A stretch of DNA of 64,000 bases from Sphingobacteriaceae bacterium (GTDB lineage: Bacteria; Bacteroidota; Bacteroidia; B-17B0; Aurantibacillaceae). The translations under genes were made by a program, and so were the position numbers. The stretch lies in contig JADJMM010000006.1 of assembly GCA_016709575.1 (NCBI GenBank), positions 208,547 through 272,546 of the forward strand, read 5' to 3'. Under the pieces are notes generated by a model. That model was not told where the DNA came from, made no database searches, and worked only from the letters and a program-made list of their open reading frames with translations. Of this stretch, positions 38,258-48,617 are shown one piece after another; position 1 is the first letter of the stretch; each line of letters begins with the position of its first letter.

Positions 38258-40812
38258 GGGTTTCAACAAGCATTTCCTTTTGGGTTTTCATGGGTTCTTG
38301 AGAAATTGTAATCAATAACTCTTTTAGTTTCTTATACATGAATTTCTTGCCTTTTGGTCCACCAAACTGATCCGGTAAACCATCTGTTAAGGTATATACC
38401 ACGTCGCCTTTTACAAGATCAAGATTATGTTGTGTAAACGGCACATGGTCTTTATCATGTTTACCAACCGGCATTTTATCGGGGGCTAATTCAATAATCT
38501 GATTTTCTTACTATCCATATCGGATTATTGGCTGCCGAATAAGTTAATTTGTTATTTGTAAAATCAAAACTTACTAAACTGCAATCCATTCCGTCTTTTC
38601 CTCCAAACTCACTGCCGTCTTTTTTTAAACGCTCTATAATGGTATTTCTGGTATGATTAAAAATTTCTGCTGGTTCCAACAATCCTTGTTCAACAGCTTT
38701 TTCGAGCGATGAAATATTTAATATACTCATAATGGCACCCGGCACACCATGTCCGGTACTATCTGCAGTAGCCAAAATGAAATTATTGTTCTTTAATTCA
38801 GTTGCCCAATAAAAATCGCCACTCACCACGTCTTTGGGTTGAAAGAATACAAAATGCTCTTTTAAATTAGAATCCAAAATTTCTGAACTTGCCAAGAAAC
38901 TTCTTTGAATCCGTTCAGCATAATTGATACTATCAGTTATCTCCTTATGCTTTTCTTCCACTATTTCTTTTTGATGCGATATCACCAAGTTTTGTTTTTG
39001 AGTTTCTTGTTCTTTTAACTCAATAATTTTCTTTTGTTTACTGGTTACTCTAAAACGGTTCACCATAAAACCTGAAAACACTAAAACCAAAGCTAAACCT
39101 CCATACAAAGAATAACTTTTCGTTTTTTCTACTTTAAGTTGTGCTGATATAACTTTTTTCTCTTCATTAACTCTAACACTATCCGCCAAAGCTTTTTTCT
39201 CGTAATCATATTTAAGTTGACTTTTTATACCGGCTTTACGCGTTTCTTTATTATGAATACTATCACGATAAATAATAAAATTTTTATAATGAACGTAAGC
39301 TGCTAAATAATTTCCTGTGGCTGAATCAATTTTTGAATGCGTATTTTCTGCTAGTAATAAATTCTCAGGAAATCCAAGTTGTTTTGACAATACTATTGAA
39401 CTGTCGCAATAAGCCAATGCCAGCGGATATTTTTTTTGCTTCAAGTACAACTTGCTTAAATTATTAAAAACAAATGCTAAGCCCTCTTTACCCCTGATTT
39501 CGGTGTACAACTTCAGACTTCTGTTAAAAGAATTCATGGCATTCGACAGGTCACCTTTTTTCACATAGATCTCTCCCATTTTATTTAGTGCACCCGCCAT
39601 ACCTTTTCTATTGCCCATTTCTTCACGTATTTTTAAACTCCGGCTAAAATAGTTTAACGCTTCTTCAATATTCTTTTGCGCATCATACAAAGTGCCAATA
39701 TTAAGCAGTGCAGCAGCTATTGCAGATTTCTCACCGGCTCCTTCACTCATTTTCAAACTTTTATTATAATAATCGGCGGCATTGATGTGATCGCCTTGTG
39801 CATAATACATTGCCCCAATATTGCACAACATAAGAGCTATTCCTTTCTTTTCACCTATTTCTTCGTATAATTTTAAACTTTTGCTCATGTATTCCACCGC
39901 CTTTTGAATGTTCCCCTGATCATTGTATGTATTGCCAATATTATTCAAGGTAATTGCCATTCCTAACTTACTTCCCATCTCCTCTTTTATTTTTAAACTT
40001 CTATTGTAATACTCAAGAGCTTTTAAAATATCACCTTGTTTGTCGTATAAAATCGCAATATTATTAAGCGATCCTGATATACCGTTTTTATCTTTTATCT
40101 CTTCTCTTATATTTAAACTTTGAAGATAATTTACTAAAGCCTTCTCATAATCTCCTTTATCAGAATAAATCATGCCGATATTATTAAGCCCTATGGCAAA
40201 ATTTTGTTTATTTCCCGTTTCCTCCGCAATAGCTATACTCTTCGTATAATACTCTATTGCTTTGGTTAAATTTCCCCGTTCTTCATAAATATGACCGATA
40301 TTATTAAGCAATATCCCAACATTCTGTTTGTTTCCTAATTCTTCAAATAGCTTATTAGACTTCTCATAAAATTCGAGGCCTTTAATTACATTACCATTAT
40401 GTTCGTGGAGATAACCAAGGTTGTTATAACACTCCGCAATACCCTCCTTGTTTTTAATTTCTTCGTAGATCTTTAAACTTTTTGTGGTATAATCAAGAGC
40501 ATTGGTAATATCACCAGCCACATTGCATAAGTAACCTTTATTTACAAATGTGCCCGCCAAAGCTCTTTTACCATTTACTTTAATTTTTTGATTACTGCTT
40601 TCACATAACTTTACAGCAATATTGTAAGCCTGATCATTATATTTAGGCCATAGACTTTCATCAGGAAGATTCACTATGATCTGCAACAAAATATTAACTT
40701 TTGTTGTGTCATGCTTTGCACTGTTAAGAAGAATTTCAAGAGAGTCAGTCGTTTTATTTTGAGAAAACAATAAACAAGGAGTAGCAAGTACAATGAACAA
40801 GATTTTTTTCAT
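38193..40812 (-). CDS. TPR-repeat SpoIIE/PP2C-type serine phosphatase (frameshifted)
   Basis: About 872 residues. A signal peptide (MKKILFIVLATPCLLFS) is followed by about ten TPRs of 40 residues with the consensus A-x-x-x-N-N-I-G-x-x-Y-x-x-x-G (residues about 75-480), a membrane segment near 575-592 (LYGGLALVLVFSGFMVNRF), a coiled-coil linker and a cytoplasmic SpoIIE domain (FFQPKDVVSGDFYWATELKN, ADSTGHGVPGAIMSILN, DGMDCSLVSFD). The end (MPVGKHDKDHVPFTQHNLDL onward) is in another frame; the shift is near 38500, at a run of A on the coding strand. It shares the TPR-membrane-output layout of the kinase at 33085. Likely acts in a partner-switching or protein-phosphorylation pathway; no anti-sigma antagonist gene is adjacent. 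Confidence 0.88.
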
Positions 40813-40876
40813 GTTTAAAAGTAGATAATTAAGAGCCTATCTACAATTTAATTTTTAAGTACTTGAGAACTAACGG

Positions 40877-41107
40877 TCACTGGATTTCCCCGTCTTCTAG
40901 AAGTTCAATGTAAAGTTTTTCTACTTTCTTTCGGGCCCAATCTGTTTTGCGCAAAAACGTTAAACTTGATTTTATACTTGGATTTTCGGAAAAACAACGG
41001 ATTTTAATAATTGTACCCAATTCTTCCCAACCAAAATGATACACGAGTTGTTTTACAATCATTTCAAGTGTTTTACCATGTAAAGGATCTTTCGGTTTAT
41101 TTTCCAT
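40877..41107 (-). CDS. VF530-family DNA-binding protein
   Basis: 76 residues from ATG 41105-41107; a GTG two codons earlier also exists. KDPLHGKTLEMIVKQLVYHF, NPSIKSSLTFLRKTDWARKK and VEKLYIE cover the entire VF530/DUF2132 family, small helical proteins reported to bind DNA. The gene overlaps the end of rnhA by about 11 bases, so they are co-translated. Confidence 0.88.
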   Translation of the reverse strand: MENKPKDPLHGKTLEMIVKQLVYHFGWEELGTIIKIRCFSENPSIKSSLTFLRKTDWARKKVEKLYIELLEDGEIQ

Positions 41108-41564
41108 GTTCACTTACTTTTGTGCGTACTAAATTACGAACTAAAATATCAACTTCACGGTTCATAGCATCTCCATCTTTTTGATGCGCTTTTACTTTTG
41201 TGAAATTTATATCGTGAGTTTCTATTTGCTGAATTAATCTTTGAACTAAATCCGAATTCTGTATAGGCGTTCCTTTTTTGGTAATGAAATTCTTTTGCTT
41301 TAATCTTGTCTTACGGGTTAACAAATTAACCACATACTGACTATCCGAATACACCTCAATACTATTTCTGGTTAAATTCTTGTCTTCTAAATATTCTACT
41401 GCTTTAATTACGCCGAGCAATTCCATTCTGTTGTGGGTTGTATCGGTTTCAATATTACTTAATACCACTTTCTTGTCGTTAATTAAAATAATTGCACCCC
41501 AAGCTCCAATTAATTGTTGGGTATGACAACTGCCATCAGTATAAATTTGAATTGTTGATTTCAA
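41097..41564 (-). CDS. rnhA: Ribonuclease HI
   Basis: 155 residues. It degrades the RNA strand of RNA-DNA hybrids. All four catalytic carboxylates are visible: Asp10 (YTDGSC), Glu48 (NRMELLGV), Asp74 (YSDSQYV) and Asp139 (NREVDILVRN), with His127 in KAHQKDGD. Length and spacing are normal for the E. coli type. Upstream lies a REP-like palindrome at 41599-41621, and downstream the overlapping VF530 gene. Confidence 0.95.
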   Translation of the reverse strand: MKSTIQIYTDGSCHTQQLIGAWGAIILINDKKVVLSNIETDTTHNRMELLGVIKAVEYLEDKNLTRNSIEVYSDSQYVVNLLTRKTRLKQKNFITKKGTPIQNSDLVQRLIQQIETHDINFTKVKAHQKDGDAMNREVDILVRNLVRTKVSEHGK

Positions 41565-41598
41565 TTCGTTAAAATTTCAAACGCATTTTAATGTGAGG

Positions 41599-41621
41599 CC
41601 CTTCGGCGAGCTCAGGATGAC
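41599..41621. repeat. REP-like palindrome
   Basis: CCCTTCGGCGAGCTCAGGAT followed by GAC. It shares the core CTTCGGC-nAGCTCAGGATGAC with the element at 56919-56941. It lies 7 bases after the ElaA stop codon region, between elaA and rnhA. Confidence 0.65.
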
Positions 41622-41627
41622 GGGCTA

Positions 41628-42071
41628 TCATACTAATAAACGCATTTTAATATGAGGAATGTCGTCTTCGAGATAACTCTCGCCTTCGATTTTGAAACCA
41701 AGGTCGCTATAAAACCGTTCTAAATAACACTGCGCTGAAATTACAATTTCGTTAGTGCTAAACAATTCCATTGCATCTGCAATTGCTCTTTTCATTAATT
41801 CTTTTCCTGCACTTCGTCCCCTAAAATTCTTGTCAACCACTACTCTACCGATTGATGCTTCTTTATAAGACAAGCCCTTTGGTAAAATTCTTGCATAAGC
41901 AACTAGTTTACCCTCATCGTAACCTAATAAATGATAAGAGCCTTGGTCTTTATCATCCATATCCTGATAATTACAATTTTGTTCAATCACAAAAATAGCG
42001 CTACGAAGTTTCAAAGCTTCGTACAATTCATCAACCGTAAGTTCTTTGTATGGTTTTAAAATGAAATTCAT
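41628..42071 (-). CDS. elaA: ElaA-type GNAT N-acetyltransferase
   Basis: 147 residues from ATG 42069-42071 (MNFILKPYKELTVDELYEAL); a longer frame adds 12 residues overlapping the upstream gene and is not preferred. LRSAIFVIEQNCNYQDMDD and HLLGYDEGKLVAYARILP are typical ElaA N-terminal blocks. The acetyl-CoA loop is VVVDKNFRGRSAGKELMKRA, followed by QCYLERFYSDLGF. The physiological substrate of ElaA proteins is unknown. Start and upstream stop share bases (TAATG), showing coupling. Confidence 0.9.
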   Translation of the reverse strand: MNFILKPYKELTVDELYEALKLRSAIFVIEQNCNYQDMDDKDQGSYHLLGYDEGKLVAYARILPKGLSYKEASIGRVVVDKNFRGRSAGKELMKRAIADAMELFSTNEIVISAQCYLERFYSDLGFKIEGESYLEDDIPHIKMRLLV

Positions 42072-42433
42072 TAGTAATTTCCTATTGATAACATAACCAA
42101 TGTACAAGCTTCGATAGTTTCTATTCCTTTTGCCTGAGCAGCTTTTTCGAAAACAGAATTCTCAGTACCGGGATTAAAAATAATACGTTTCGGTTTTAAA
42201 CTAAAGATATACTCTTGCCAACCTTCTTGGTTTTGTGGACCAACATATAAAGTAACTGTATCAACATTTTGGATTGCAGGTTTATCTGTTATAACATCTA
42301 GACCTTGAATTTTTCCGGCTTTAATGCCAATAGGATAAACTTTATGTCCGTGATTTTTTAAACTTACTGTGGCTTTATAACTGTAACGTTCTTCATTATT
42401 TGAAGCGCCTATTACAACTGTATCTTTACTCAT
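42071..42433 (-). CDS. CoA-binding domain protein (YccU-like)
   Basis: 120 residues. MSKDTVVIGASNNEERYSYK is the Rossmann-type nucleotide loop; GHKVYPIGIKAGKIQGLDVI, DTVTLYVGPQNQEGW and IIFNPGTENSVFEKA complete the CoA_binding_2 domain, as in the stand-alone E. coli YccU. Role not established. Stop and start codons overlap those of neighbours on both sides, in an MFS-CoA-ElaA operon. Confidence 0.88.
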   Translation of the reverse strand: MSKDTVVIGASNNEERYSYKATVSLKNHGHKVYPIGIKAGKIQGLDVITDKPAIQNVDTVTLYVGPQNQEGWQEYIFSLKPKRIIFNPGTENSVFEKAAQAKGIETIEACTLVMLSIGNY

Positions 42434-43692
42434 TATTCGGTATAATTTAAATCTTTATGAAACGTTTCTTCTAATTTGTACCATGCCCAAAATCCTAATG
42501 CAAAAACAATAGTACCAACAATAATAGCTGAATATACATTACCAACGCCTTCCATTCTTCCTAAATACTGAAACAAAGTTGTAATTAAAATGGTTCCGCC
42601 TCTTACAAAATTAGGAACACTTGTTGTTACGGTTGAACGTAAATTCGTTCCAAATAATTCTGATGCTGTTGAAATAAACACTGCCCAATAACCAGTTGCA
42701 AATCCAATTAAAATGACAATGCTGTAGAACATTACTACCGATGTTTTTCCTAAAGTAAAATAACCGATCACAAACAAAACAGCTAACATTAAAAATAATA
42801 ACAAACTTTTTTTACGGCTTTGCAATCTTTGACTAATCAATCCGCTTACCACATCACCAATTGTAATGCCGACATAAGCTAAAGTCATGGCAAGCCTCGC
42901 ATTTTGAGGTGGCGTTTCCATGCCCAGGCTCTTCATAATCTCCGGACAAAACGTAATTAAAATTCCCATCACAAACCAAACCGGTAAGGCCACCAAAATA
43001 ATAGTAATGAATTTTGTAAAACGTTCTTTAGTTTGGAATAAGGATAAGAAATTTCCCTTCTTAATACTTTTATCAGCTTTCACCGCATTAAACATGCCTG
43101 ATTCTAAAACGCCAATACGCATAATTAATAACAATAATCCCATTACACCACCAATCATATAAGAGGTGCGCCAGTCGCCAATGGATATACCAACGGTTCC
43201 TGCCACTACGGCACCAAATAAACCGACTGATGCTACTATTGTTGCGCCATAACCCCGTTTTTCTTTTGGCATGCTTTCACTTACTAAAGTAATGCCTGCA
43301 CCTAACTCCCCTGCAAGACCAAATCCTGAAATAAAGCGTAACAAGGCGTAAGTTGTAGTATCCTGCACCATCGCATTCGCAATATTGGCTAATGAATATA
43401 AAAAGATAGAACCAAATAAAACGGAGAGTCTTCCTTTCTTATCTCCCAATATTCCCCAAAAAATTCCACCAACTAACATTCCAAACATTTGCCAGTTAAG
43501 TAAAGAGATCCCCATACTTTGCACTTGCTTTTTTAATTCAACGGGATCGGAAATAGTTTTTGATAAAATTTCAGTTAAACTGGAAACACGTTCCATTCCA
43601 AATAAAACCAAATCGTAGATATCTACAAAGTAGCCAAGAGCAGCAACAATAATAATTTTACTTAAGTACGGAGAACCTTTTAAAGCGTTCAT
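42433..43692 (-). CDS. MFS transporter, metabolite:proton symporter-like
   Basis: 419 residues and about 12 membrane segments. The cytoplasmic loop 2-3 motif is GILGDKKGRLSVLFGS, and GFGLAGELGAGITLVSESMP in segment 4-5 resembles the sugar/metabolite:H+ symporter group. An extra loop follows segment 1 (SSLTEILSKTISDPVELKKQ). The substrate is not predictable. It is the first gene of the coupled MFS, CoA-binding, ElaA run. Its start lies 4 bases after the corrected stop of the subtilase. Confidence 0.88.
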   Translation of the reverse strand: MNALKGSPYLSKIIIVAALGYFVDIYDLVLFGMERVSSLTEILSKTISDPVELKKQVQSMGISLLNWQMFGMLVGGIFWGILGDKKGRLSVLFGSIFLYSLANIANAMVQDTTTYALLRFISGFGLAGELGAGITLVSESMPKEKRGYGATIVASVGLFGAVVAGTVGISIGDWRTSYMIGGVMGLLLLIMRIGVLESGMFNAVKADKSIKKGNFLSLFQTKERFTKFITIILVALPVWFVMGILITFCPEIMKSLGMETPPQNARLAMTLAYVGITIGDVVSGLISQRLQSRKKSLLLFLMLAVLFVIGYFTLGKTSVVMFYSIVILIGFATGYWAVFISTASELFGTNLRSTVTTSVPNFVRGGTILITTLFQYLGRMEGVGNVYSAIIVGTIVFALGFWAWYKLEETFHKDLNYTE

Positions 43693-43695
43693 AAA

Positions 43696-45342
43696 TTACT
43701 GCTTCACAATTTTTTTTAGTGATATTTATTTCCGGTGTAGAAATCGTCACAAAATAAATTCCAGAAGGAAAATGTTGAATGTTAAATGTTAGATGTTGAA
43801 TGGAAGAATTTTCTTCTAGAATAATCTGTCCTAATGTATTTGTGATTTTAATTTTTGAATCATTGCTATTTAACATTTCTAATTCAACATTTAAAATTCC
43901 ATTATTCGGATTCGGATAAATTTTTACTGAAGCATCTTTTTCATATGAAGGAACAGAGACTGCACTTAAAATAGAGTAAGAAGCAGCGGCACACATATTT
44001 GGTATACCCCACCCTATTCTATTATTTGGAGTTGCAGCACTATCAGCAGTTGCTTTTAAAGCCGCCATAATCTGAAAATTGGTTGCAGCTTTTTTGTATT
44101 GCCACAAACAAGTAACAGCACCTGCTAAAATTGGTGTTGCAAATGAAGTTCCATTACCAAAATTACAACCGCTGTAACAAACATAACCTGGTCCGCCTTG
44201 TGCACATAAATCAGGTTTAATACGACCATCAGAAGTTGGACCATGAGAACTAAAACCGGAGTAAGAGCCATTTGTTCCAACTGAACCTACCGCTATAATA
44301 CTATCTGCATCAGCAGGAACACCAACATAGTACCAAGAACCACCGCCTTCATTACCGGCTGCGTTTAAAACTAACATTCCTTTGCGAGCTGCCATTGTTG
44401 CAGCAATACTCATCGGCGCCGTTTTTCCGTTTAATTGAGAATAATTATGATTGTTTGCATTTGGTCCGCCATTATCAAATGTTGTATAACCTAAAGATGT
44501 AGTACAAACATCAGCACCAACACTATCAGCAAACTCTGCACCTCTAATCCAATTATATTCTTCACTTATAGTTTCACTTCCAATATCTTCAGTACGCAAT
44601 AACCAATATTTAGCTTTTGGTGCTGAACCAATAATAGTACCGGGACTACAACCTGCCATGGTAGATAAACACTTTGCACCGTGCGAATCATCTTCAAACA
44701 CTAAAGTGTCACCAGTAACAAAATCATGTACCTAATAAACGGTTTTGTAAAACAAACTATCATAAATATTATCAATGTGAACATCAGCAAAACCATCATC
44801 TAATACAGCAATAGTCATGCCTTGTCCACGATAACCCATGTTGTGTAGACAATCAACTCCAACCATTGTATTTTGTCCAACCGCTAAACCATAATTAAAG
44901 GCTGTTGGTGATTGTGTTTTATAAGCTTCATTAATATCATGAGGGTTAGTCTCGGCAAAAGGGAAAGTCAATTTATACTTATTTACTTTATTAGTAGTTT
45001 GTACAAATGAAAAAGTATTGATAGTAGTTAATGCTATTGTATTGGTTACACTAATAACTACACCATTTAGCCATTTAGAGCGGTATAAAATTGTTACACC
45101 CGAAACAGCATCTACTTGCGAAACGTAAGAAGGCGTTACCGGCAAATCAGTATTATCTAAAGCGATTCCTTGATCAATACGACGCTGAATGGCTTTAGTT
45201 GACAAATATGCACCTGCAGCACTCAATCTATAAGGTGTTCCGGTTTTGTTTTTAAACATTACCCAATATTTTTGAGAATACATTACATCTGAGCAAATGA
45301 AACTTGCGATGAATGCTAGTGCGAAAAGTAATTTTTATTCAT
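43696..45342 (-). CDS. Secreted S8 subtilisin-like protease with T9SS type A sorting domain (several frameshifts)
   Basis: About 548 residues after repair. The triad is Asp in TIAVLDDGFADVH, His in FEDDSHGAKCLS and Ser in GNGTSFATPILAG; oxyanion Asn in NAAGNEGGG. The C-terminus (VKIYPNPNNGILNVELEM) is a type A sorting domain. Three regions are damaged. At the T5 run 45332-45336, one more base joins the signal peptide from ATG 45340-45342 (MNKKLLFALAFIASFICS) to the body. An in-frame TAG at 44732-44734 lies inside a segment that reads RLLGT one frame over, fitting two compensating indels. At the T8 run 43710-43717, removing one base gives the usual end TKKIVKQ at 43696 and removes an overlap with the MFS gene. 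Confidence 0.87.
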
Positions 45343-45420
45343 ATTCTGTTTTTTTTAAAATTATTCGATGCCGTAACTTACAATGGTTGATTTATAAATA
45401 ACCCTGATTTTTTAGGAATA

Positions 45421-46089
45421 TTAATGGCGGGGTGTTTTGATTGGAACTACGGTTGCAAATCCAAATCAATTATCTCACTGTAAAACAATCCAATATCTTT
45501 AGCGTATTTTTCCTAATAATACTCACTTGAAATTCTAATGTCGGAAATCTTTTTGAGTGATAAATAAAACTTTCTCGAAAGGAATTCCTCCAATAGTCTC
45601 TGCTTTATCGGTATAGGTATATTTGTATTCCCACTCTTCTTTTGTGTTAGTGCTGTTTCCGTTCCAACTGTTATTTTCTTTTACAGGAAAAGTAAGTTTT
45701 ACAAAACGGATATTTTCTTCAACAATCTCAACATTTTTATTAGTAATATTCACTTGCCAAACATCCTTTATAGTCCATGGCATTGCGGTATAAGAAACAG
45801 TGGCACTAAATTTTTTAATATAGCGAACTAATTTTAAAGCGGGTCTTCCCTGTAAATCGGTATACTCCTCCTCTATTTTCTCTTTAATTTGATACTTATA
45901 AAAGGTTGAATCGAAGGTGAATTCATCAAAAACTATACTATCCACATCGTAAATAATGTATTTACCAACGGTTCCAGGATAATATGCCTCTCCTAAATCG
46001 GGTTTGGTAATGGGTTCGGTTTTCTTTTTACAGGAAATGATAGCCGAGCTAATAGCTAGAATTACAACTATAAAAAGTCCCTTTTTCAT
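45421..46089 (-). CDS. Lipoprotein of unknown function (C-terminus frameshifted)
   Basis: About 184 residues are clear (45535-46089): a lipoprotein signal with lipobox AIISC (MKKGLFIVVILAISSAIISC), then a beta-rich domain (YYPGTVGKYIIYDVDSIVFD, KLVRYIKKFSATVSYTAMPW, FVKLTFPVKENNSWNG). Past the apparent stop at 45535 the coding sense continues in other frames: KISDIRISSEYY, EKYAKDIGLFYSEIIDLDLQ, VVPIKTPRH, ending with TAA at 45421-45423. Two or three further indels would be needed. No family is recognised. Probably an envelope lipoprotein. Confidence 0.6.
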
Positions 46090-46256
46090 GTGTATTTATT
46101 GTATTTTATTGTCATATGGAATAAGCAGGATTTGCGTTTAAAAACAAAAAGAATCCTGCTTATTTCATTCCCATAAAGTTAACGAATATATTGTTGAAAT
46201 AAAAGCCCTTATTTATCGTCATTTTGTTGTTAAATTCGTGGTCTAAAACCAGTAAA

Positions 46257-47414
46257 ATGACAGATTTCTCTAAGCACAAATTCGGAACTAAAGCTATACA
46301 CGCAGGTGCGGATCCAGACCCTAGTACAGGCGCTATCATGACCCCTATTTTCCAAACCAGTACTTATGTACAGGAAAGTCCAGGTAAAAACAAAGGTTAT
46401 GGCTATGCCCGTGGGAAAAATCCTACCCGTGAAGCTTTACAAAAAAACATTGCTGCCTTAGAAAATGGTAAACATTGCGTTTGTTTTAGCAGTGGTATGG
46501 GAGCAACCGATGCCGTAATGAAATTATTACGTCCGGGTGATGAAGTTATTACATGTGATGATTTATATGGCGGTTCTTACCGTTTGTTTACCAAGATTTT
46601 TGAGCCTTACGGGATAAAATTTCATTTCATCAATTTAACCGATGCCAATAATATTAAAAAGTATATCAATAAAAACACAAAAATGATTTGGGCAGAAACA
46701 CCAACTAACCCAACCATGCAAATTATTGATATTGCCGCTTGTGCCGAAATTGCAAAAGCTAACAAGTTAACTTTAGTAGTGGATAATACATTTGCTTCTC
46801 CCTATTTACAAAATCCATTAGCATTAGGCGCAGATATTGTAATGCACTCGGTTACAAAATATTTAGGCGGACACAGTGATGTGGTAATGGGAGCATTAGT
46901 CACTAATGATGATAAATTACACGAACAATTATATTTCATTTTAAATAGTTGTGGTGCAAATCCCGGACCAATGGATTGTTTTTTAGTAATGCGTGGTATT
47001 AAAACTTTGCATTTACGAATGGAAAGACATTGTTTTAACGGTAGAAAGATTGCAGAATATTTAAAAACGCATCCAAAAATTGAAAAAGTATATTGGCCGG
47101 GTTTCCCTGAGCATCCGAACCACGACATTGCTAAAAAGCAAATGCGTGATTTTGGTGGAATGATTTCTATTGTACTTAAAGATAAAAATGTGGAGAACAC
47201 CTTTAAAGTAGCATCATCATTTAAAGTATTTTCATTAGCAGAATCACTAGGCGGTGTTGAATCTTTGATTAATCATCCCGCAACTATGACGCATGCTTCT
47301 ATTCCAAAAGAGGAAAGAGAAAAAGCAGGTGTTGTAGATAATTTACTCCGACTAAGTGTTGGTGTTGAAGATGTAGAAGATTTATTGGAAGATTTGAAAC
47401 AAGCTTTGGCTTGA
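46257..47414 (+). CDS. Cystathionine gamma-synthase / gamma-lyase family PLP enzyme
   Basis: 385 residues from ATG 46257, where the family begins (KFGTKAIHAGADPDPSTGAI); an upstream start is less likely. The PLP Lys lies in MHSVTKYLGGHSDVVMGALV. Other blocks: FQTSTYVQESPG, YGYARGKNPTREALQ, CFSSGMGATDAV, WAETPTNPTMQIID, VDNTFASPYLQNPL, and the C-terminal SLAESLGGVESLINHPATMT and LLRLSVGVEDVEDLLEDL. The family interconverts cystathionine, homocysteine, cysteine and methionine by beta- or gamma-elimination and replacement. The sequence fits cystathionine gamma-synthase or lyase best, and the exact activity is not separable by eye. Transcribed alone. Confidence 0.9.
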   Translation: MTDFSKHKFGTKAIHAGADPDPSTGAIMTPIFQTSTYVQESPGKNKGYGYARGKNPTREALQKNIAALENGKHCVCFSSGMGATDAVMKLLRPGDEVITCDDLYGGSYRLFTKIFEPYGIKFHFINLTDANNIKKYINKNTKMIWAETPTNPTMQIIDIAACAEIAKANKLTLVVDNTFASPYLQNPLALGADIVMHSVTKYLGGHSDVVMGALVTNDDKLHEQLYFILNSCGANPGPMDCFLVMRGIKTLHLRMERHCFNGRKIAEYLKTHPKIEKVYWPGFPEHPNHDIAKKQMRDFGGMISIVLKDKNVENTFKVASSFKVFSLAESLGGVESLINHPATMTHASIPKEEREKAGVVDNLLRLSVGVEDVEDLLEDLKQALA

Positions 47415-47426
47415 TTTTAAACTACT

Positions 47427-47446
47427 ATTCCGCTGCGGCGGAGTAT
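47427..47446. repeat. GC-rich hairpin after the PLP enzyme gene
   Basis: TATTCCGC-TGCG-GCGGAGTA: an 8-bp stem with one wobble pair, 12 bases after the stop. No T run follows. It may serve as a terminator or mRNA end, or be another dispersed palindrome. Confidence 0.5.
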
Positions 47447-47544
47447 CGCAAATTGATTAAATTAGTATCAGCTAAAGGATTGACAAAGTCACCCTCATAA
47501 GCTTGTTACGGCCAAAGTGCCGACGATACTATAAATAAAAGTAA

Positions 47545-48438
47545 ATGGACACAATAGAAAATACATTGACATCAAAGCCAAAGTATGTAGACTTGCTAGG
47601 AAAGGAACAAGCTTTAAAATTACTTCACGTTTTTGCAGACATTGAATCTGGAAAATATGACAAGAGTGAAATTCACACGTTTAAACTAAATGGTGTTACG
47701 CATCCGATATATCTTAGGACTATTCGGGCAGACATGCAATCTTTTATTAATACTTTTATTGACACATATCTTGACAAAAAACCATACCTGGCAGACGCAC
47801 AATTTGTAATTGACGCAGGAGCTAACATTGGTTTTACTGCTATTTTATTTGCAAACTGGTGGCCTCAATGCAAAATTATAAGCATTGAACCCGATAAAGA
47901 AAATTATGAATTGACACTTAAAAACACTTCGCTTTATCCTAATATTACTGTTTTAAATGGTGGACTATGGAACAAAGAAGTTAAATTAAAAATTGAGGCA
48001 GGACAAGAAGATGGTTTTGTTGTTAGGGAAGTTAATAGCAACCAAAAGCAAATCAAATCAGAAAATCTAACTTTAGGTATATCAATTGACCAACTGCTCA
48101 AGAAATATAATATTTCTCAAATTGACTTTTTGAAAATGAACATTGAAGGAAGCGAAAAAGAAATCTTTGCTGAAAATTATAAGACTTGGTTACCGCAAAC
48201 AAAAGCAATGCTAATTGAATTACACGACGGCAAAAACGCTGGTTGTTCAAAAACTGTTTTTTCCACAGTTAATCAATTTGACTTTGCGGTTGCGGAAACT
48301 GCTCCATATGGAATTTTATTTGTGAAGGAAAAGGTTTATAGGAAATGGTATGCTGACTGGTACCGTGAAGAAATATATAAACCTAACATTGACAAAAATC
48401 GTTTCCCTGAATTTTACCTTGACAAAGAAAATACATAA
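47545..48438 (+). CDS. FkbM-family methyltransferase, probable horizontal acquisition
   Basis: 297 residues. The SAM-binding motif is VIDAGANIGFTAILFANWW, then IISIEPDKENYELTLKN; the family block is IDQLLKKYNISQIDFLKMNI followed by EGSE. FkbM-type enzymes O-methylate sugars, lipids or polyketides, and the substrate here is unknown. Codon use is unlike every neighbour: I count Asp as GAC 16 times and GAT twice, while the adjacent PLP enzyme uses GAT almost always. There is no operon partner. The flanking DNA (AAGCTTGTTACGGCC before, GGCTATAACCAGCTA after) has no recognisable insertion sequence. I infer a transferred gene. Confidence 0.85.
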   Translation: MDTIENTLTSKPKYVDLLGKEQALKLLHVFADIESGKYDKSEIHTFKLNGVTHPIYLRTIRADMQSFINTFIDTYLDKKPYLADAQFVIDAGANIGFTAILFANWWPQCKIISIEPDKENYELTLKNTSLYPNITVLNGGLWNKEVKLKIEAGQEDGFVVREVNSNQKQIKSENLTLGISIDQLLKKYNISQIDFLKMNIEGSEKEIFAENYKTWLPQTKAMLIELHDGKNAGCSKTVFSTVNQFDFAVAETAPYGILFVKEKVYRKWYADWYREEIYKPNIDKNRFPEFYLDKENT

Positions 48439-48617
48439 TGACAAACTAAATGTAGCACACAGGCTATAACCAGCTATTAAAGCGGTAGACAATTTGTTTC
48501 CGGCTCACTAATAAAGTAAGTATCTTTAAAATACCTTTTGTGTGTTATGACAGGTGATAATTCAATAGCCTACCTACTCTTGCTTGCAAAAAGTTAACAA
48601 GCTATAAAATAAAAAAA

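Noticed and set aside
39500..40500. About 120-base periodic DNA repeats
   Set aside because: They are the coding sequence of TPRs of 40 residues in the phosphatase, not a DNA repeat array.
44700..44750. In-frame TAG in the subtilase as possible stop-codon readthrough or recoding
   Set aside because: The residues around it are not conserved subtilase sequence, whereas the neighbouring frame reads RLLGT at the right place. Two compensating indels explain it better, given the errors elsewhere.
47480..48520. Integron attC sites flanking the FkbM gene
   Set aside because: The flanks have short inverted-looking pieces, but no consensus RYYYAAC/GTTRRRY pair could be placed on both sides.
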